A stretch of DNA of 64,000 bases from Yponomeuta sedellus (GCA_934045075.1 OW203747.1:7646357-7710356), one strand, 5' to 3'. Positions 19,869 through 30,744 are shown, numbered from the stretch's first letter. Numbers and translations are program-made. Notes: generated from the letters alone by a model not told the origin.

Positions 19869-20204
19869 CAGATGTAATGGCTAATAGCGATGCTTGCCAT
19901 TATTTACAACCAGAGGTTAAAAATGAACAATCTAATGAACCCAAAATTGTACCCTCGATGGGTAACCCGCCGCTTATTTCGGGCAAAAGAGTGTTATATT
20001 AATCTTCCCTGCTGGACCTCACTTAATTATTGCGCGATTTGTATTTGGGGCTTGGGGCTTGGTATAAGAGGCCTTTGTATTTTGCTTTTTCCGTTAAAGG
20101 AAATTATTAACTTAATCCACTTACACTCGTAATTATTAGAAAAAATCTGGGTTACTTCTAAGCAGCGCTGTTCCTGAGATTAAAAGTTTTAAAGTTTGTA
20201 GTCA
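19869..20204. other. Nothing recognised
   Basis: An 80-codon plus frame (19890-20132) lacks motifs. Confidence 0.4.
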
Positions 20205-20370
20205 GCAACATAACATTTACAAACAGGCATATACATTGCTTCTGGACCCACATTAGAATACTCTGTGTCGTTGGAACCAGAAACAACGACATCACAAACA
20301 TGTAAGCATCCAAGACCTGGGGTTTTTTTGTCTGGGACCTCTTGTATGGTATCCAGATGCGCTACCGCTG
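20205..20370 (-). mobile_element. SINE-Gly, head mostly lost
   Basis: ACATTTACAAACAGGCATAT, AACAACGACATCACAAACAT, CCAAGACCTGGGG, then a remnant of the tRNA part (GATGCGCTACCGCTGCGG). Confidence 0.65.
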
Positions 20371-20649
20371 CGGAGGCCGTCAACAACTGTTTATTCAACG
20401 AGTTTTTTTTCGGAATTATTTTCTTCTGAGTTTCGGGCAGCGGTCAGTCGCTGCCGAAATACACTGACCTACAAAACTAAGTCCTACAAGTTTTAATTTT
20501 GTTTCATCATAAAGTACCGAAAAAAAAATTTTTTTTCAGTCATGTCTTAACAGAAGGTTACCTACTGGTAGTTAGCCAGTGTCGGCTAGGTCTACCTCAC
20601 GATGGACTGGTTGAGAGAGCGGAATGGGAGGTGAAGTGAATGGACTTAC
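20371..20649. other. Putative start of the intron after the 20650 exon
   Basis: No repeat signature. If the exon call is right this is 5' intron sequence on the minus strand. It contains a small hairpin around GGCAGCGGTCAGTCGCTGCC. Confidence 0.3.
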
Positions 20650-20920
20650 TTGGTGATGGTGGATGATGGCTCGCTTTAGCTGTTGGGTAGATGATGAGCG
20701 GTGATGGATGAGCTGATGCGTCCAGCGCACGGAGAACACTCCTGCACTGTTCACTTATAGTCTAATATTGTCAATATATTGTTCTTTGAGCTCACTTCAC
20801 GAGAATTCGAACACTTATCACGCACGTATGTCACAGTGCGAATATGTGTGCAGATGGATGGATAAAATTAGTAGCGAGCAAGCGGCACGAGCGACGGCAC
20901 CGGAACGACAGAATAATGAA
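20650..20920 (-). other. Candidate non-coding first exon of a host gene
   Basis: Read on the minus strand this GC-richer block ends CACCATCACCAA|GTAAGTCC, a perfect GTAAGT donor (20644-20649). Upstream it has the look of an insect 5' UTR: CpG-rich (GTCGTTCCGGTGCCGTCG), many CATC/CACC words, and no long ATG-initiated frame crossing the donor. TTCATTA near 20912-20918 could serve as an initiator. It matches no repeat in the window. The downstream exon would lie at lower coordinates, but none is visible between here and position 1. Inference from composition and one splice site only; a repeat-derived UTR is possible. Confidence 0.4.
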
Positions 20921-21329
20921 CGATGAGTGACCACAGATTCATGATTACGTCGCGCGATCGATTCTCGCGCGAACACCTACTATGGCGACTACTTGGTGGC
21001 GATTACTACACAAAAGTAAATTATTTTTCGAGTCCTACTTATTTTGAAAGTATTTTTTGTGCACTTAAAAAGTTTCTGCAATTTTAGAAGTGTGGAAAAT
21101 ATATAGAATAATGTGATACTTCGTTTTGCAGACCAGTGTAGTTCATAATAGTGCAAATTCCATTCTGCCGAAAAAGGAATGATTTTTAAAGACGATTGAA
21201 GTTTAAAAATGATCCATTAAGACTTTAGTAATTCCAAGGCGTCGAAAAATAAGTAATAATCCCAGTACCAAAATATTGCATGCTTCATTACAAAATATTA
21301 TTAAAATAATGTTGCTGTCCGAAATCGAA
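20921..21329. other. Possible promoter-side DNA, nothing firm
   Basis: CpG-rich words (GTCGCGCGATCGATTCTCGC, 20949-20968) directly upstream of the candidate exon, then AT-rich sequence. No TATA box in a convincing place. Confidence 0.3.
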
Positions 21330-21460
21330 ATTTCGAAACTTTACAATACTGTCTGTATTACGTACAGACATCAACATCCGGCTGAAGTAATTTGCATCAC
21401 TTGCAGCATATAAATCGGTATGTAAAAAAACCCACACATGATAGAGATAAGAGATTCTAT
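21330..21460 (-). mobile_element. SINE-tR1 upstream part, diverged
   Basis: AAATTTCGAAACTTTACAAT, GTCTGTATTACGTACAGACA, TTGCATCACTTGCAGC correspond in order to the region 5' of the tRNA-like part of SINE-tR1. No tRNA part is attached. Confidence 0.5.
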
Positions 21461-21719
21461 TTTGCTTTTTGTCACCTAGGTTTTTCCATGGAATTTTCTC
21501 ACACTCGGGGGCAATAATACAAGCTGGCGTTATTGAAGTACCTAGAGACGGGCCGTGATTTATGATTGTTTGAACAACCCTGATTTGTTTGCGAAGCAGC
21601 GAGGGGCGCGATTGCCTCGCTCTATGGCACCATCGCTGAAGGTTTGAAAACACATCACGTAAACATAGATTGTCAGCTTTAATAACCCACAATATTGTTA
21701 CTGGTTAGTCGGTCCTGAG

Positions 21720-22090
21720 ATTTAGATGGATAGATAGATAAAACATTTATATACACAACACACAGGTTCGATCCCGAGTGTGGGCATGTACCAATGACTT
21801 TGTTTAATTTCAAAGTTACGTACATTTGCGAATTTGCAGTCGCAATACCACACGCTAACGGTGAAGGAAAACATCGTGAGGAAACCCGCGGATTGGTTGG
21901 CTCCGCACGTATTGACTAGTCTTTCCTGTGGGCTAGGCCGACTAAGCTGTCAGGATGGTATAGGTGCTGGGCAAGCCTACACCATCCATAAATCCATGTC
22001 CCAGGCACTATAGCGTCGGAGTGGTCCCTTCACCCATCTAGTGTGAGTGAATATACCACTGGACGCTGTATAAATCATCTCATTAAGTAG
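21720..22090. repeat. Decayed lepidopteran SINE/LINE mosaic
   Basis: GGTTCGATCCCGAGTGTGGG (box B-like), GGTGAAGGAAAACATCGTGA, GGAAACCCGCGG, then TCGGAGTGGTCCCTTCACCC and CACTGGACGCTGTATAAATC. The last block recurs inverted at 51908-51990. Unclassified. Confidence 0.45.
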
Positions 22091-22137
22091 ATGCAAAAAG
22101 GCCAATATTATACACAACACATGACGATATGATGATA

Positions 22138-22370
22138 TCAACCGTGTCCCCACTGCTGGGGCACGGGTCTCTGCCTGCGTCGCAGGAATTTTAGGTCATA
22201 CTCCACCACGGGGTCCGAGTTCGTGAGTTCAATCACTCGGTTTGACTAGACCACGAGCGTTCTACCATAAATCTTATGGAATACGATTTTTTTGTCGGTA
22301 AACAAATAAGGGGAGGGCTGTGTCTAGCAGTGGACTACATAATATAGCCTGAAGAAGAAGAAGATACAAA
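22138..22370 (-). mobile_element. SINE-5S deletion copy, plus an RTE-type 3' tail
   Basis: 22138-22260 joins SINE-5S tail and head (body deleted). 22310-22365 is GGGGAGGGCTGTGTCTAGCA..ATATAGCCTGAAGAAGAAGA, an RTE 3' end on the plus strand. They may be separate insertions. Confidence 0.55.
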
Positions 22371-22726
22371 TAATATGTATTTAATTTTAATTCAGCAGGA
22401 ATCGACCTCGAAACTTCTGCCTTGGTAGTCATATCTTTTACCACAAGATCTTAGTCCCGAAGTACGACCATAGACCGAGAAAATAGTATTATGTTGCGTT
22501 GCACAATATTTTTTTTTCTAACAAAGAGTCTAATTCGAACGCAACCCAAGAAAGAAAAAATGTTAATATCATTGAGAAAAAAAATACAAAGGAAAAAAAG
22601 CTATTGGAAAGCTCTTTAGGATTGAACGGATTTTAGCAGATAAACACACAGAACGCCTTAAACTGTCAAAGACTAAGTAGACGCATAGTGTAGATATTGA
22701 ACCAAATTTGAAATTGAAAATTTCAC
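22371..22726. other. Unassigned with tRNA-like relic
   Basis: 22395-22455 (CAGGAATCGACCTCGAAACT..TACCACAAGATCTTAG) resembles a minus-strand tRNA-derived head. The rest is AT-rich. Confidence 0.35.
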
Positions 22727-22738
22727 TTAGTACAGTCT

Positions 22739-23558
22739 ACACTATTTTTATTTTTAATGCACTAACCCGTGCTAAGGAACAAATTTAAAAACCTATTTAG
22801 AGGCTAAAAATTTCACCCATGCCGGGATTCGAACCCGCAACCTCTGGCTATCCGTACCAGCGCTCTACCAATTGAGCCAATGGGCGACTCACGACATCAG
22901 TGAAATTTCGAAAATTTCGATTTCTTTACAATATTCTCTGTATTACGTACAGGCAGCGACATCTGACTTAAGCAAATTGCATTACTTACAGCCCCGACTA
23001 CCTACTTTGCAGTTAGGTTTAACATCGGAACTATATCACTGTACCCACATGATTACACTATTTTTATTTTTAATGCACTAACCCGTGCTAAGGAACAAAT
23101 ACAGAGAATATTGTAAAGAGGTTCGAAATTTCACTGATGTCGTGAGTCGCCCATTGGCTCAATTGGTAGAGCGCTGGTACGGATAGCCAGAGGTTGCGGG
23201 TTCGAATCCCGGCATGGGTGAAATTTTTAGCCTCTAAATAGGTTTTTAAATTTGTTCCTTAGCACGGGTTAGTGCATTAAAAATAAAAATAGTGTAATCA
23301 TGTGGGTACAGTGATATCGTTCCGATGTTAAACCTAACTGCAAAGTAGGTAGTCGGGGCTGTAAGTAATGCAATTTGCTTAAGTCAGATGTCGCTGCCTG
23401 TACGTAATACAGAGAATATTGTAAAGAGGTTCGAAATTTCACTGATGTCGTGAGTCGCCCATTGGCTCAATTGGTAGAGCGCTGGTACGGATAGCCATAG
23501 GTTGCGGGTTCGAATCCCGGCATGGGTGAAATTTTTAGCCTCTAAATAGGTTTTTAAA
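22739..23558 (-). mobile_element. Three-unit SINE-tR1 insertion in one TSD
   Basis: A single TSD (TTAGTACAGTCT, 22727-22738 and 23559-23570) brackets 820 bp. In order: a complete minus unit (tRNA-like about 22815-22888), an inverted 3' tail (23054-23099), a plus unit (tRNA-like about 23148-23220) with forward tail to about 23294, then a second, longer plus unit starting ATCATGTGGGTACAGTG (tRNA-like about 23456-23528) ending AAATAGGTTTTTAAA. Units are joined at tails, and box A/B are intact in each. It sits within the terminal repeat of the MITE at 23562-23756. Confidence 0.8.
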
Positions 23559-23561
23559 TTA

Positions 23562-23756
23562 GTACAGTCTGTTAGATTTTAGAATATACCTCGTCTACTA
23601 TCTGATAGAATGGGATATATTCCTGTAATAGAAATATTGGAACTAATATGACACCTAATTTTACGCAACTTTTCAAAATAGTGAAGAAAAGTTCTTTCGG
23701 CGAAAACCGAAGCCTTCTCTAGTGGTCGAGGTATATTCTAAAAGCTAACAGACTGT
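23562..23756. mobile_element. MITE, 29-bp TIRs (CAGTCTGTTAG..)
   Basis: CAGTCTGTTAGATTTTAGAA.. at the left and its complement ..TTCTAAAAGCTAACAGACTG at the right (ending 23755), one mismatch in 29. The left TIR was split by the SINE-tR1 insertion, so its first bases also lie at 22731-22738. A relative is at 30982-31177 and a half copy at about 23770-23820. Superfamily unknown. Confidence 0.75.
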
Positions 23757-24325
23757 TATTATTTATAGTCTATGAGCTTTTAGAATATACCCCGGGCTTT
23801 AGAGTAGGCTTCGGTTAGAGCGTGATAGGGCGTGTTAAAGCGGTCTCTATCACGTTCTTTTCTGAGAAATTCGAAGGGTCAGCACTACAGTTATTTATTT
23901 ACGCAGCAAAATTCTCAATGTATATATTGGCCCTTATCACATTTATACCTGATGAGAAAATGAAACGCGTAGTGTCGGCCCGGTACAATGCACAGAGAAG
24001 CGCGCGACGACATAAGTATTAATACCTAGTACAATGAATATACTAACAATTTCTTAACCTAGATTACTTTTTTTATTGCAGCCTGCATATACGTTCTACA
24101 GGTTTTCTCTCAGAAAGAGAATGTGCTCAATCGCCATGCGCGCCCATAGTTTATTAATTTTAAATCTGTGGTTCGTAAACACCTCAGCAACTCAGGTTTC
24201 CGGATGTTTTCCTTTACTGGTAGCTTGTGGCATTCCTATTACAAATGTACGTAGTATAGAAAAGTTAGAGCAATAGAGCCTATGAATTTCATAGAAGAAT
24301 TTCATATATAGAATTTCATCAAGTT
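23757..24325. other. MITE half copy, foldback relative and repeat E trace
   Basis: 23770-23820: GAGCTTTTAGAATATACC and TAGAGTAGGCTTCGG belong to the neighbouring MITE family. 23820-23940: CACGTTCTTTTCTGAGAAAT..TTGGCCCTT is related to 24326-24510. 24086-24180: repeat E. No gene. Confidence 0.45.
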
Positions 24326-24510
24326 CTGTCACGCTCTTTTCTGGGAAATTCGATGAGATAGAACTACAGTTAATTAGTTACTAAGCGAAATTCTCAATTC
24401 AGAAATTGGCCCTAAGACGGTGAAGTCTTATTCTAGGGGCCAGTTTCTGATTTGAAATTAGTCTCTTCGAATTTTTCAGACAAGAGCGTTTCAGAACGTT
24501 ACTTAAGTAT
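24326..24510. repeat. Foldback element
   Basis: Left arm TCACGCTCTTTTCTGGGAAA..CAGAAATTGGCCCTA. Right arm TAGGGGCCAGTTTCTG..TTTTTCAGACAAGAGCGTTT. They are inverted around GACGGTGAAGTC. A third, partial arm follows at 24510-24545. Confidence 0.6.
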
Positions 24511-24554
24511 CTACTTAGCGAAATTTTCAATTCAAAAATTTACTCATAGTTATT

Positions 24555-24635
24555 GTAAATGCCGGGGTTCACACCCGCGACGTCTCAAATATGAGCCAGG
24601 GGGTCTACCGCTTTGCTATCCCCGCTATAAGTGTT
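24555..24635 (-). mobile_element. tRNA-derived SINE head, fourth type
   Basis: GCCGGGGTTCACACCCGCGA is a box B complement; GGTCTACCGCTTTGCTATCC resembles the box A region. The anticodon arm differs from the Gly, Tyr and tR1 families. No second copy in the window. Confidence 0.45.
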
Positions 24636-24839
24636 TTTTTTTTTATTTAGCTCATCTCAATATTTTATCACGATATTTTTAGTTTGGGCAGAAGAGTATT
24701 TTTCCCTACTGGTAAAGGAGTGAGCTACCCCTGAAAAAAGGTTGAATGTTTGCTTGTGATTATGAATAAAACATTACATGTTAAAAGGCCCAACTATAAG
24801 GAATGTGTGAATGTGTTTTAGCAGAAATAAATACTAATT

Positions 24840-25165
24840 TTATATTCTTTTTTAATTCACTAAGCCGTGCTAAGGACAATTTTAAAAACCTATTTAGAGG
24901 CCAAAAATTCCACCCATGCCGGGACTCAAATCCGCAACCTCTGGCTAACCGCGCCAGCGCTGTCCCAACTAATTTAAGGTAGTGGGCGACTCACCGGCAT
25001 CAGTGAAATTTCGAACCTAAGCTTCGAAAAATTTCGAAGTTCCGAGGTTCGAAATTTCACTGATGCTGGTAAGTCGTTTAGTTGGGAGAGCGCTGGAACG
25101 GTTAGCCAGAGGTCGCGAGTTCGGGTCCCGGTATGAGTGGATTTTTTAATCTCTAAACAGATTTT
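24840..25165. mobile_element. SINE-tR1 diverged subfamily, head-to-head pair
   Basis: A minus copy (24845-25020; TTCACTAAGCCGTGCTAAGG, box B GGGACTCAAATCC) meets a plus copy (about 25045-25165; GAGGTTCGAAATTTCACTGA, box B AGTTCGGGTCCC) across AAGCTTCGAAAAATTTCGAA. Foldback arrangement again; no TSD recognised. Confidence 0.6.
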
Positions 25166-25429
25166 TAATTTATTCGAAAATGTATTGACTTGCAACTGTT
25201 AAGATATTGGTTTCTTTAAAGGGATCTCTTAAAGAATTTCTACCTTCTAGCTAATTATAGTGGGTGGCTATCGTGGAGATGAAGAAAAGTCCTAGGGACG
25301 TGCAGTGCTACTATATTACTGATTTTTTTTACATAAAAGAAATACTTAAAATTATTAGTACAATTTGGAATGCGTCCGATGCTAGGAACGCGAGTATCGA
25401 AAGTCCGCGCTTTATAGCATTTACATTTT

Positions 25430-25625
25430 ACACATTTACATACAAGCACATACATTGCTTCTGGACCCACACTAGGATACCCTGTGTCGTGGGAACCAGA
25501 AACAACGACATCACAAACATGTAAACATCCAAGACCTGGGCTTTTTTTTTGTTCATAGCCGGGATTCGAACCCGGGACCTCTTGCACGGTAGGCAGACGC
25601 GCTACCGCTACGCCACATCCGGCTC
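25430..25625 (-). mobile_element. SINE-Gly, full length
   Basis: 3' end ACATTTACATACAAGCACAT, body AACAACGACATCACAAACAT, head GCCGGGATTCGAACCCGGGA (box B) and GGTAGGCAGACGCGCTACCG. An intact box B makes this and 26115-26325 the best preserved copies. Confidence 0.75.
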
Positions 25626-26110
25626 GAAGGACCAAATGTACGGGCGAGTCTGTTAGTTTGACTGTTCGCACAATATTTTGTTATGTTATGTTGTTGGAGG
25701 AAGAAGAACAAATCCGATGTTATTTTCACTAGATTTATTCCACAATGTTGTGTTGTCAGAGGGCAATCGCCAACTGGCGTGTACTGGGTAAAAATCTTAC
25801 AATGATGATGACATAGCATTTTATGTAGGTGTTTCCTTACTAATAATAATGTGCATATTTGTACAGAGGTCGTCAAATATTATGCATATTCTAGGGTTTT
25901 TGAATTGGGGTCACCGGTGGTATTGCCCCACTATCTAAACGAGCCTTCATTGACGTCACGTAGGTATAGCGGCCTTATAACAAGCTTGTAAATAAATCTT
26001 CTGCAAGATGAAGATTTATTTTAATTTCAATGTCTGCTGCCTGAACCCATAGCCGTATACAGTAGGACATAATACTATGGAAGTAACTAAACTAAAAAAG
26101 TATAGCAGTT
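25626..26110. other. Nothing recognised
   Basis: Contains a 107-codon minus frame that overlaps the SINE and is not supported. Confidence 0.4.
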
Positions 26111-26114
26111 GATG

Positions 26115-26325
26115 ACGACCTCTGTGGCGTAGCGGTAGCGCGTCTGCCTACCATGCAAGAGGTTCCGGGTTCAAATCCCGGCTGGGAACAAAAAAAAACC
26201 CCCAGGTCTTGGATGTTTACATGTTTGTGATGTCGTTGTTTCTGGTTCCCACGACACAGGGTATCCTAGTGTGGGTCCAGAAGCAATGTATGTGCTTGTA
26301 TGTAAATGTTACGTTACGTTACGTA
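26115..26325 (+). mobile_element. SINE-Gly, full length
   Basis: Head GACCTCTGTGGCGTAGCGGT, GCCTACCATGCAAGAGGTTC, CGGGTTCAAATCCCGG. Tail ends in a short (GTTAC)n array (ATGTTACGTTACGTTACG), showing the 3' microsatellite of the family. Confidence 0.8.
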
Positions 26326-26351
26326 GTTAGCTGTCTAATTTCTTGAATCAA

Positions 26352-26538
26352 TCTATAATATAAAAATGAATCGCTGATTGTGTTGGTAAGCGCAAATCTC
26401 GAGAACAGCTAAACCGATTTCGCTAATTCTTTTTTTAGAATATTCCTTGAAGTACGAGGATGGTTCTTACGGCGATGAAAATAAAAAAAAATTTAAGAAT
26501 TGACTGCTAGGCGGTACGAAGTTCGCTGGGTCAGCTAG
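26352..26538 (+). mobile_element. Lep1-type Helitron, 187 bp
   Basis: Starts TCTATAATATAAAAATGAAT, ends GGTCAGCTAG, and sits between A (26351) and T (26539), as Helitrons do. Interior: GTTGGTAAGCGCAAATCTCG, TTCCTTGAAGTACGAGGATG. Non-autonomous. Confidence 0.85.
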
Positions 26539-26877
26539 TACTATAATAAAAGCGTAATCCATCCTATTAGCTTTACCGTAGTCGGCTAAAAAAATCACAC
26601 ACACACAACCTCATACCTTAGCTCTACTCACACAGATCTGCCATTGTGAATGTCACTGCGTGTTGGCTTTGGCGCATGTTGCCAGTGATTTTTTAATCTT
26701 ATTATTTTAGTTGAATTTTTGCGTTTGGCTTTCCGCTTTTATTTATTGTATAGTTGTCGGTATCTGTTATTGGCCTTATTAACTTATTATGAATCCCGGC
26801 ATGGGTGAAATTTTTTGTCTCTAAATAGGTTTTTTATTAACTGTATTTCATTACTTGTATTATCATTGATTAAGCTC
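26539..26877. other. Unassigned with SINE-tR1 scrap
   Basis: 26788-26832 (GAATCCCGGCATGGGTGAAA..TCTAAATAGGTTTTT) is the 3' half of a SINE-tR1 tRNA-like module. The rest is unassigned. Confidence 0.5.
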
Positions 26878-27085
26878 GCGGGTGTCGTAAAAGGCGACCA
26901 AGGGACACAAACCGTAGCAGCGTAGGGGGTGGGTAGCAGCGCCCCCTGCAGTACAATTCCACCGGACTGCGATCCCCAACCCGCATGCCCAGCGTGGGGA
27001 TTTTGGGCATTACGCTCTATGATAGCACAACGTGGCGCTCTTTAGGGGAGGGCTATGTCCAGCAGTAGGACGACGAAGCTCGCTG
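26878..27085 (+). mobile_element. SIDE-RTE element
   Basis: CGCGGGTGTCGTAAAAGGCG, AGCAGCGCCCCCTGCAGTAC, GCATGCCCAGCGTGGGGATT, ending GGGGAGGGCTATGTCCAGCA. The end differs slightly (GTAGGACGACGAAGCTCGC). Confidence 0.65.
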
Positions 27086-27148
27086 TTGATACCCCTAAGA
27101 TATAAAAAATAAAATAATAATAATAAAATAGATAGATAAACAATTTAT

Positions 27149-27436
27149 TTACATTTTCACACACAAAAAAAAAGTCACAGTGCCTCCCTCCGCTCGAGTC
27201 CACACAACCGTCGCTTCACGACGTATGGGAGCGTAAGGAAACGAGTTTTCTTCCGAAGACAAATTGAATTTTTGAATTTCGAACACGCTTCGCGGTATTC
27301 TCGTAAAGAAGTCTGAACACAGCCGCAACTGCTTTCGCGAAGTATCGACTAGTCTGTGGTGCAACGTGGAACATAGTTCTAACTTAAATTTCAGTGCTAT
27401 TATTTTGATACTAGATTGGCTATTATTTGAAGACAT
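27149..27436 (-). other. Unrecognised 95-codon ATG-initiated frame
   Basis: Starts MSSNNSQSSIKIIALKFKLE and ends FFLCVKM. The stop is followed at once by AATAAA on the same strand (GTAAATAAATTG) and a (GATA)n-type run, the layout of a LINE 3' end or a short transcript end. No domain, signal peptide or membrane segment seen. May be chance. Confidence 0.25.
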
Positions 27437-27575
27437 CGGTACATTGGCTATTCATAATGGTGTACTAATCCTTACACTTATATTTGGTAGCGAGAATTGA
27501 CAACATTTTTTTTTTCAGCACTGGGTGATCTTTTTGTTCTCTCCATCAATCTTCATCAATGGGGATTACTTTTAC

Positions 27576-27630
27576 AACGTACCAATGGGGATTTGTGAAC
27601 AAAAAGTTCACAAATCCCCATTGGCACGTT
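27576..27630. repeat. 25-bp-arm hairpin at the duplication edge
   Basis: AACGTACCAATGGGGATTTG.. (27576-27600) and its complement (27606-27630) are separated by AAAAA, one mismatch. The right arm is the first sequence of the tandem duplication. Confidence 0.85.
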
Positions 27631-28043
27631 TAAACAATATTTTTGTAAATTAATAAACTAAAACGCGTTTTGTGCCGTCATAGACACAGAGCTCGATTGC
27701 CATATAAATAGGGCTCAAATAATATTTTCTCTCTCTTTCTACTCTCTCTCTCTCACTCTCAATATATCAAGAGCTAATGCGCGCTTTACCAGCTACGCTT
27801 TGCATATTCAGCGACATTATGTCCCGCTGTGTTGCAGGTGTTGCGTTGCCAAATTGCAATTAGATGGCAACGCTCGTTGCTGCGACAACGGCGCTGTAGC
27901 TAGGTGCAATTCTGTTTATGACTGTCTTATCAACTCACTGCCTCAATAGAACAATTGCGTGCAGAATACCAGAATACTTTTACAAGGCAGAGATTACATA
28001 AGAGACTTAAAAAAATACAGTACAGTACCAGTGGTGGCCTTAT

Positions 28044-28134
<91 letters not shown>

Positions 28135-28160
28135 TATATATATATATACACATATATATA
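27606..28160. repeat. Tandem duplication, unit 1 (555 bp)
   Basis: From GTTCACAAATCCCCATTGGC, through a CT-rich run (27728-27762) and a LINE-A 3' UTR scrap (27975-28045; ATTACATAAGAGACTTAAAA), into (TA)n at about 28046-28160. Repeated at once as unit 2. Confidence 0.85.
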
Positions 28161-28767
<607 letters not shown>

Positions 28768-28769
28768 AA

Positions 28770-28890
28770 ATTTGCTGTTAACTTGAGTACGGCTGAACGG
28801 ATTTATCTTATCGTGGTCTTGAAATTTTTGTGGAGGTCTAGGGAAGGTTTAAAAAGTGAGAAAAATAATTGTATAAAAATATATATAGCA
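28770..28890 (+). mobile_element. Second Helitron-like fragment
   Basis: GAGTACGGCTGAACGGATTT, TCTTGAAATTTTTGTGGAGG, TCTAGGGAAGGTTTAAAAAG. Resembles an older lepidopteran Helitron-type family; ends not visible. Confidence 0.4.
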
Positions 28891-29040
28891 CGTTTAATTC
28901 CCTAAAGAGGTCGCCGTGTCTGATTTGTACAAACGCCTCTTGGTGTAATTACATGTAGATATTTTCATCAAAAACAACGTATGACCTTTAGTATATGAAT
29001 AAAATGCGAGTTTCTCGAGTTCGAGTTCATAAATTAACAT

Positions 29041-29304
29041 CTTCTTCTTCTTCTTCAGGCTATGTTAGTCTACTGCTGGACATAGCCCTCCCCTAATGAG
29101 CAACATAGCGCCCTGATTTCAGCTTGCCCCATCCAACATCGGCCGGCAGTTTTTCGCAGATCGTCAGCCCACCTGGTCGGATAGCGTCCCGCACTACGTC
29201 TGTCGAGTCGTGGTCTCCACTCAAGAATACGTTTACTCCAACGGTTGTCGGTTCTTCGCGAGATAAGGCCAGCCCACTGCCACTTCAGCTCGCTAATTCT
29301 CTGA
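29041..29304 (-). pseudogene. RTE C-terminal end
   Basis: Minus frame reads ISELKWQWAGLISRRTDNRW, SKRILEWRPRLDRRSAGRYP, TRWADDLRKTAGRCW and GEGYVQQ before a premature TAG replacing the family Trp; then the RTE tail (CTGAAGAAGAAGAAG). 5'-truncated, inactive. Confidence 0.75.
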
Positions 29305-30194
29305 AAATTAATTTATTACATTATAAAACATTGTCTTAATAATCCCTTTAAAAAGTATGAAAAATAGGTAGAAAAATTAAGTCGCCCTAAACGTGACTTG
29401 GGCAAAATTACTGAATAGGAATGTAAATAGTCACATAAATGTCCAGTGACGTACCAATTAATATGGGGACACTGATCGATAGGGTGATGAGTGATTCAAT
29501 TTATCGTAGATGTATCGAAGACGTGTAGATGAATTTGAAAAGGTCATAGTATAGGACGTTTATGGAATTTGTTACTGGATTAAGATAACTCCTGAATAAA
29601 CATAAAGACAGTGCTGTCAGATATCAGCGCTTTTGTAAAGATTGTGTAAGTTTATATACTAAAAAAATATTATAAAGAGCTTACTAGTAAACTACATTAG
29701 CAGTTCGGCAATGTTTTTTTCATGTCTTTTTTTTAAATAAAGAAATAATAAAAAACAATAGCAGTTCCGCCAATCAGCGCTAAGTCTAACTGCCGCACTC
29801 AGAGACGTCCATTGAATTCAATGTTTTTGAAATAAATCATCAATGAAACAGAAAAGGACTACAGCATATTTAAGCATTTCTGAGTGCGGCGGTTCGAGTG
29901 TAGAGAATCTTCTGTAACTCATCGATCTTAGTTGCCATATATGTTGCAAGTTACACCAATTTGTAGTAGCTTGACATTTCAGGTTTAATGACAGTTTCAT
30001 GTTCGACTCCGGTTTAAGCGTCGTTTTGTGTTTTGATGTACGAATTTGATTGTCCTCTAGTTTTACTGCTTGGTAGTTTAGTTTGGGTGTATTTTAAATA
30101 GTAGTGATTCCAAATAGTGGCTTCTATTTGGTTGCCAGGATACATTGATAATGTCGTACATACCCCGTACATACTTCGTAGTTGCAATGATACA
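29305..30194. other. Unassigned with an inverted repeat
   Basis: AACTGCCGCACTCAGAG (about 29788-29804) is mirrored by TTCTGAGTGCGGCGGTT (about 29877-29894), a small foldback. Otherwise nothing recognised. Confidence 0.4.
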
Positions 30195-30310
30195 TCTTAT
30201 ATATGTCCTACAGTAAGGCACACGCCTTCTCCCAGAGAGAGAGACTGGGTTAAATCACCACACGTGCCCACCGAGCATTGACAATTTCAATTGTAGTTGC
30301 ATTATTACTC
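30195..30310. repeat. Repeat E
   Basis: ATGTCCTACAGTAAGGCACA, CCTTCTCCCAGAGAGAGAGA, CACCACACGTGCCCACCGAG. Confidence 0.5.
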
Positions 30311-30481
30311 GTTTATAGTGAAGGAATACTTAGTGCCAAAACGAGAGTGCCGGCAAAGGCACTTGTGAATACAATTCTAGGAAAAATAATCACTATGACA
30401 TTTCAATAAGGAAATTTATAAGTAGGAAGACCAATTTTGGAAAGCAGATACGCAATGAACATCGAATCGTCATAATAAACT

Positions 30482-30622
30482 ATCAGCCTTACTAATAAAC
30501 TTGGTGTATAACTATGCAGTGTTTTGTCTCTTCTCTTCCAACTGAAAATTACATTCAAATGACGTGAACAAAACTCTGTAACTATACCAGGCTTATACGG
30601 TGTTTATTAGTAAGAGCCTATT
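30482..30622. mobile_element. MITE, about 140 bp
   Basis: AGCCTTACTAATAAACTTGG at the left is mirrored by GTTTATTAGTAAGAGCCTA at the right, with GTATAACTATGCAG/CTGTAACTATACC further in. TSD not clear. Confidence 0.55.
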
Positions 30623-30744
30623 GAGATTTTATAAAACGTGGTGCAGGTTGAGTGAGCTCTCTTTGTATCCCTCTTTTTATGTTTTGAATGAGGCCGGTTT
30701 TCTAAACCACATTGAGTTTTGGCTGATTTGAAGGCCATATTAGA

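Noticed and set aside
23148..23220. Possible tRNA gene cluster (about 20 modules)
   Set aside because: T33 is replaced by C in the anticodon loop and all modules share SINE flanks and TSDs.
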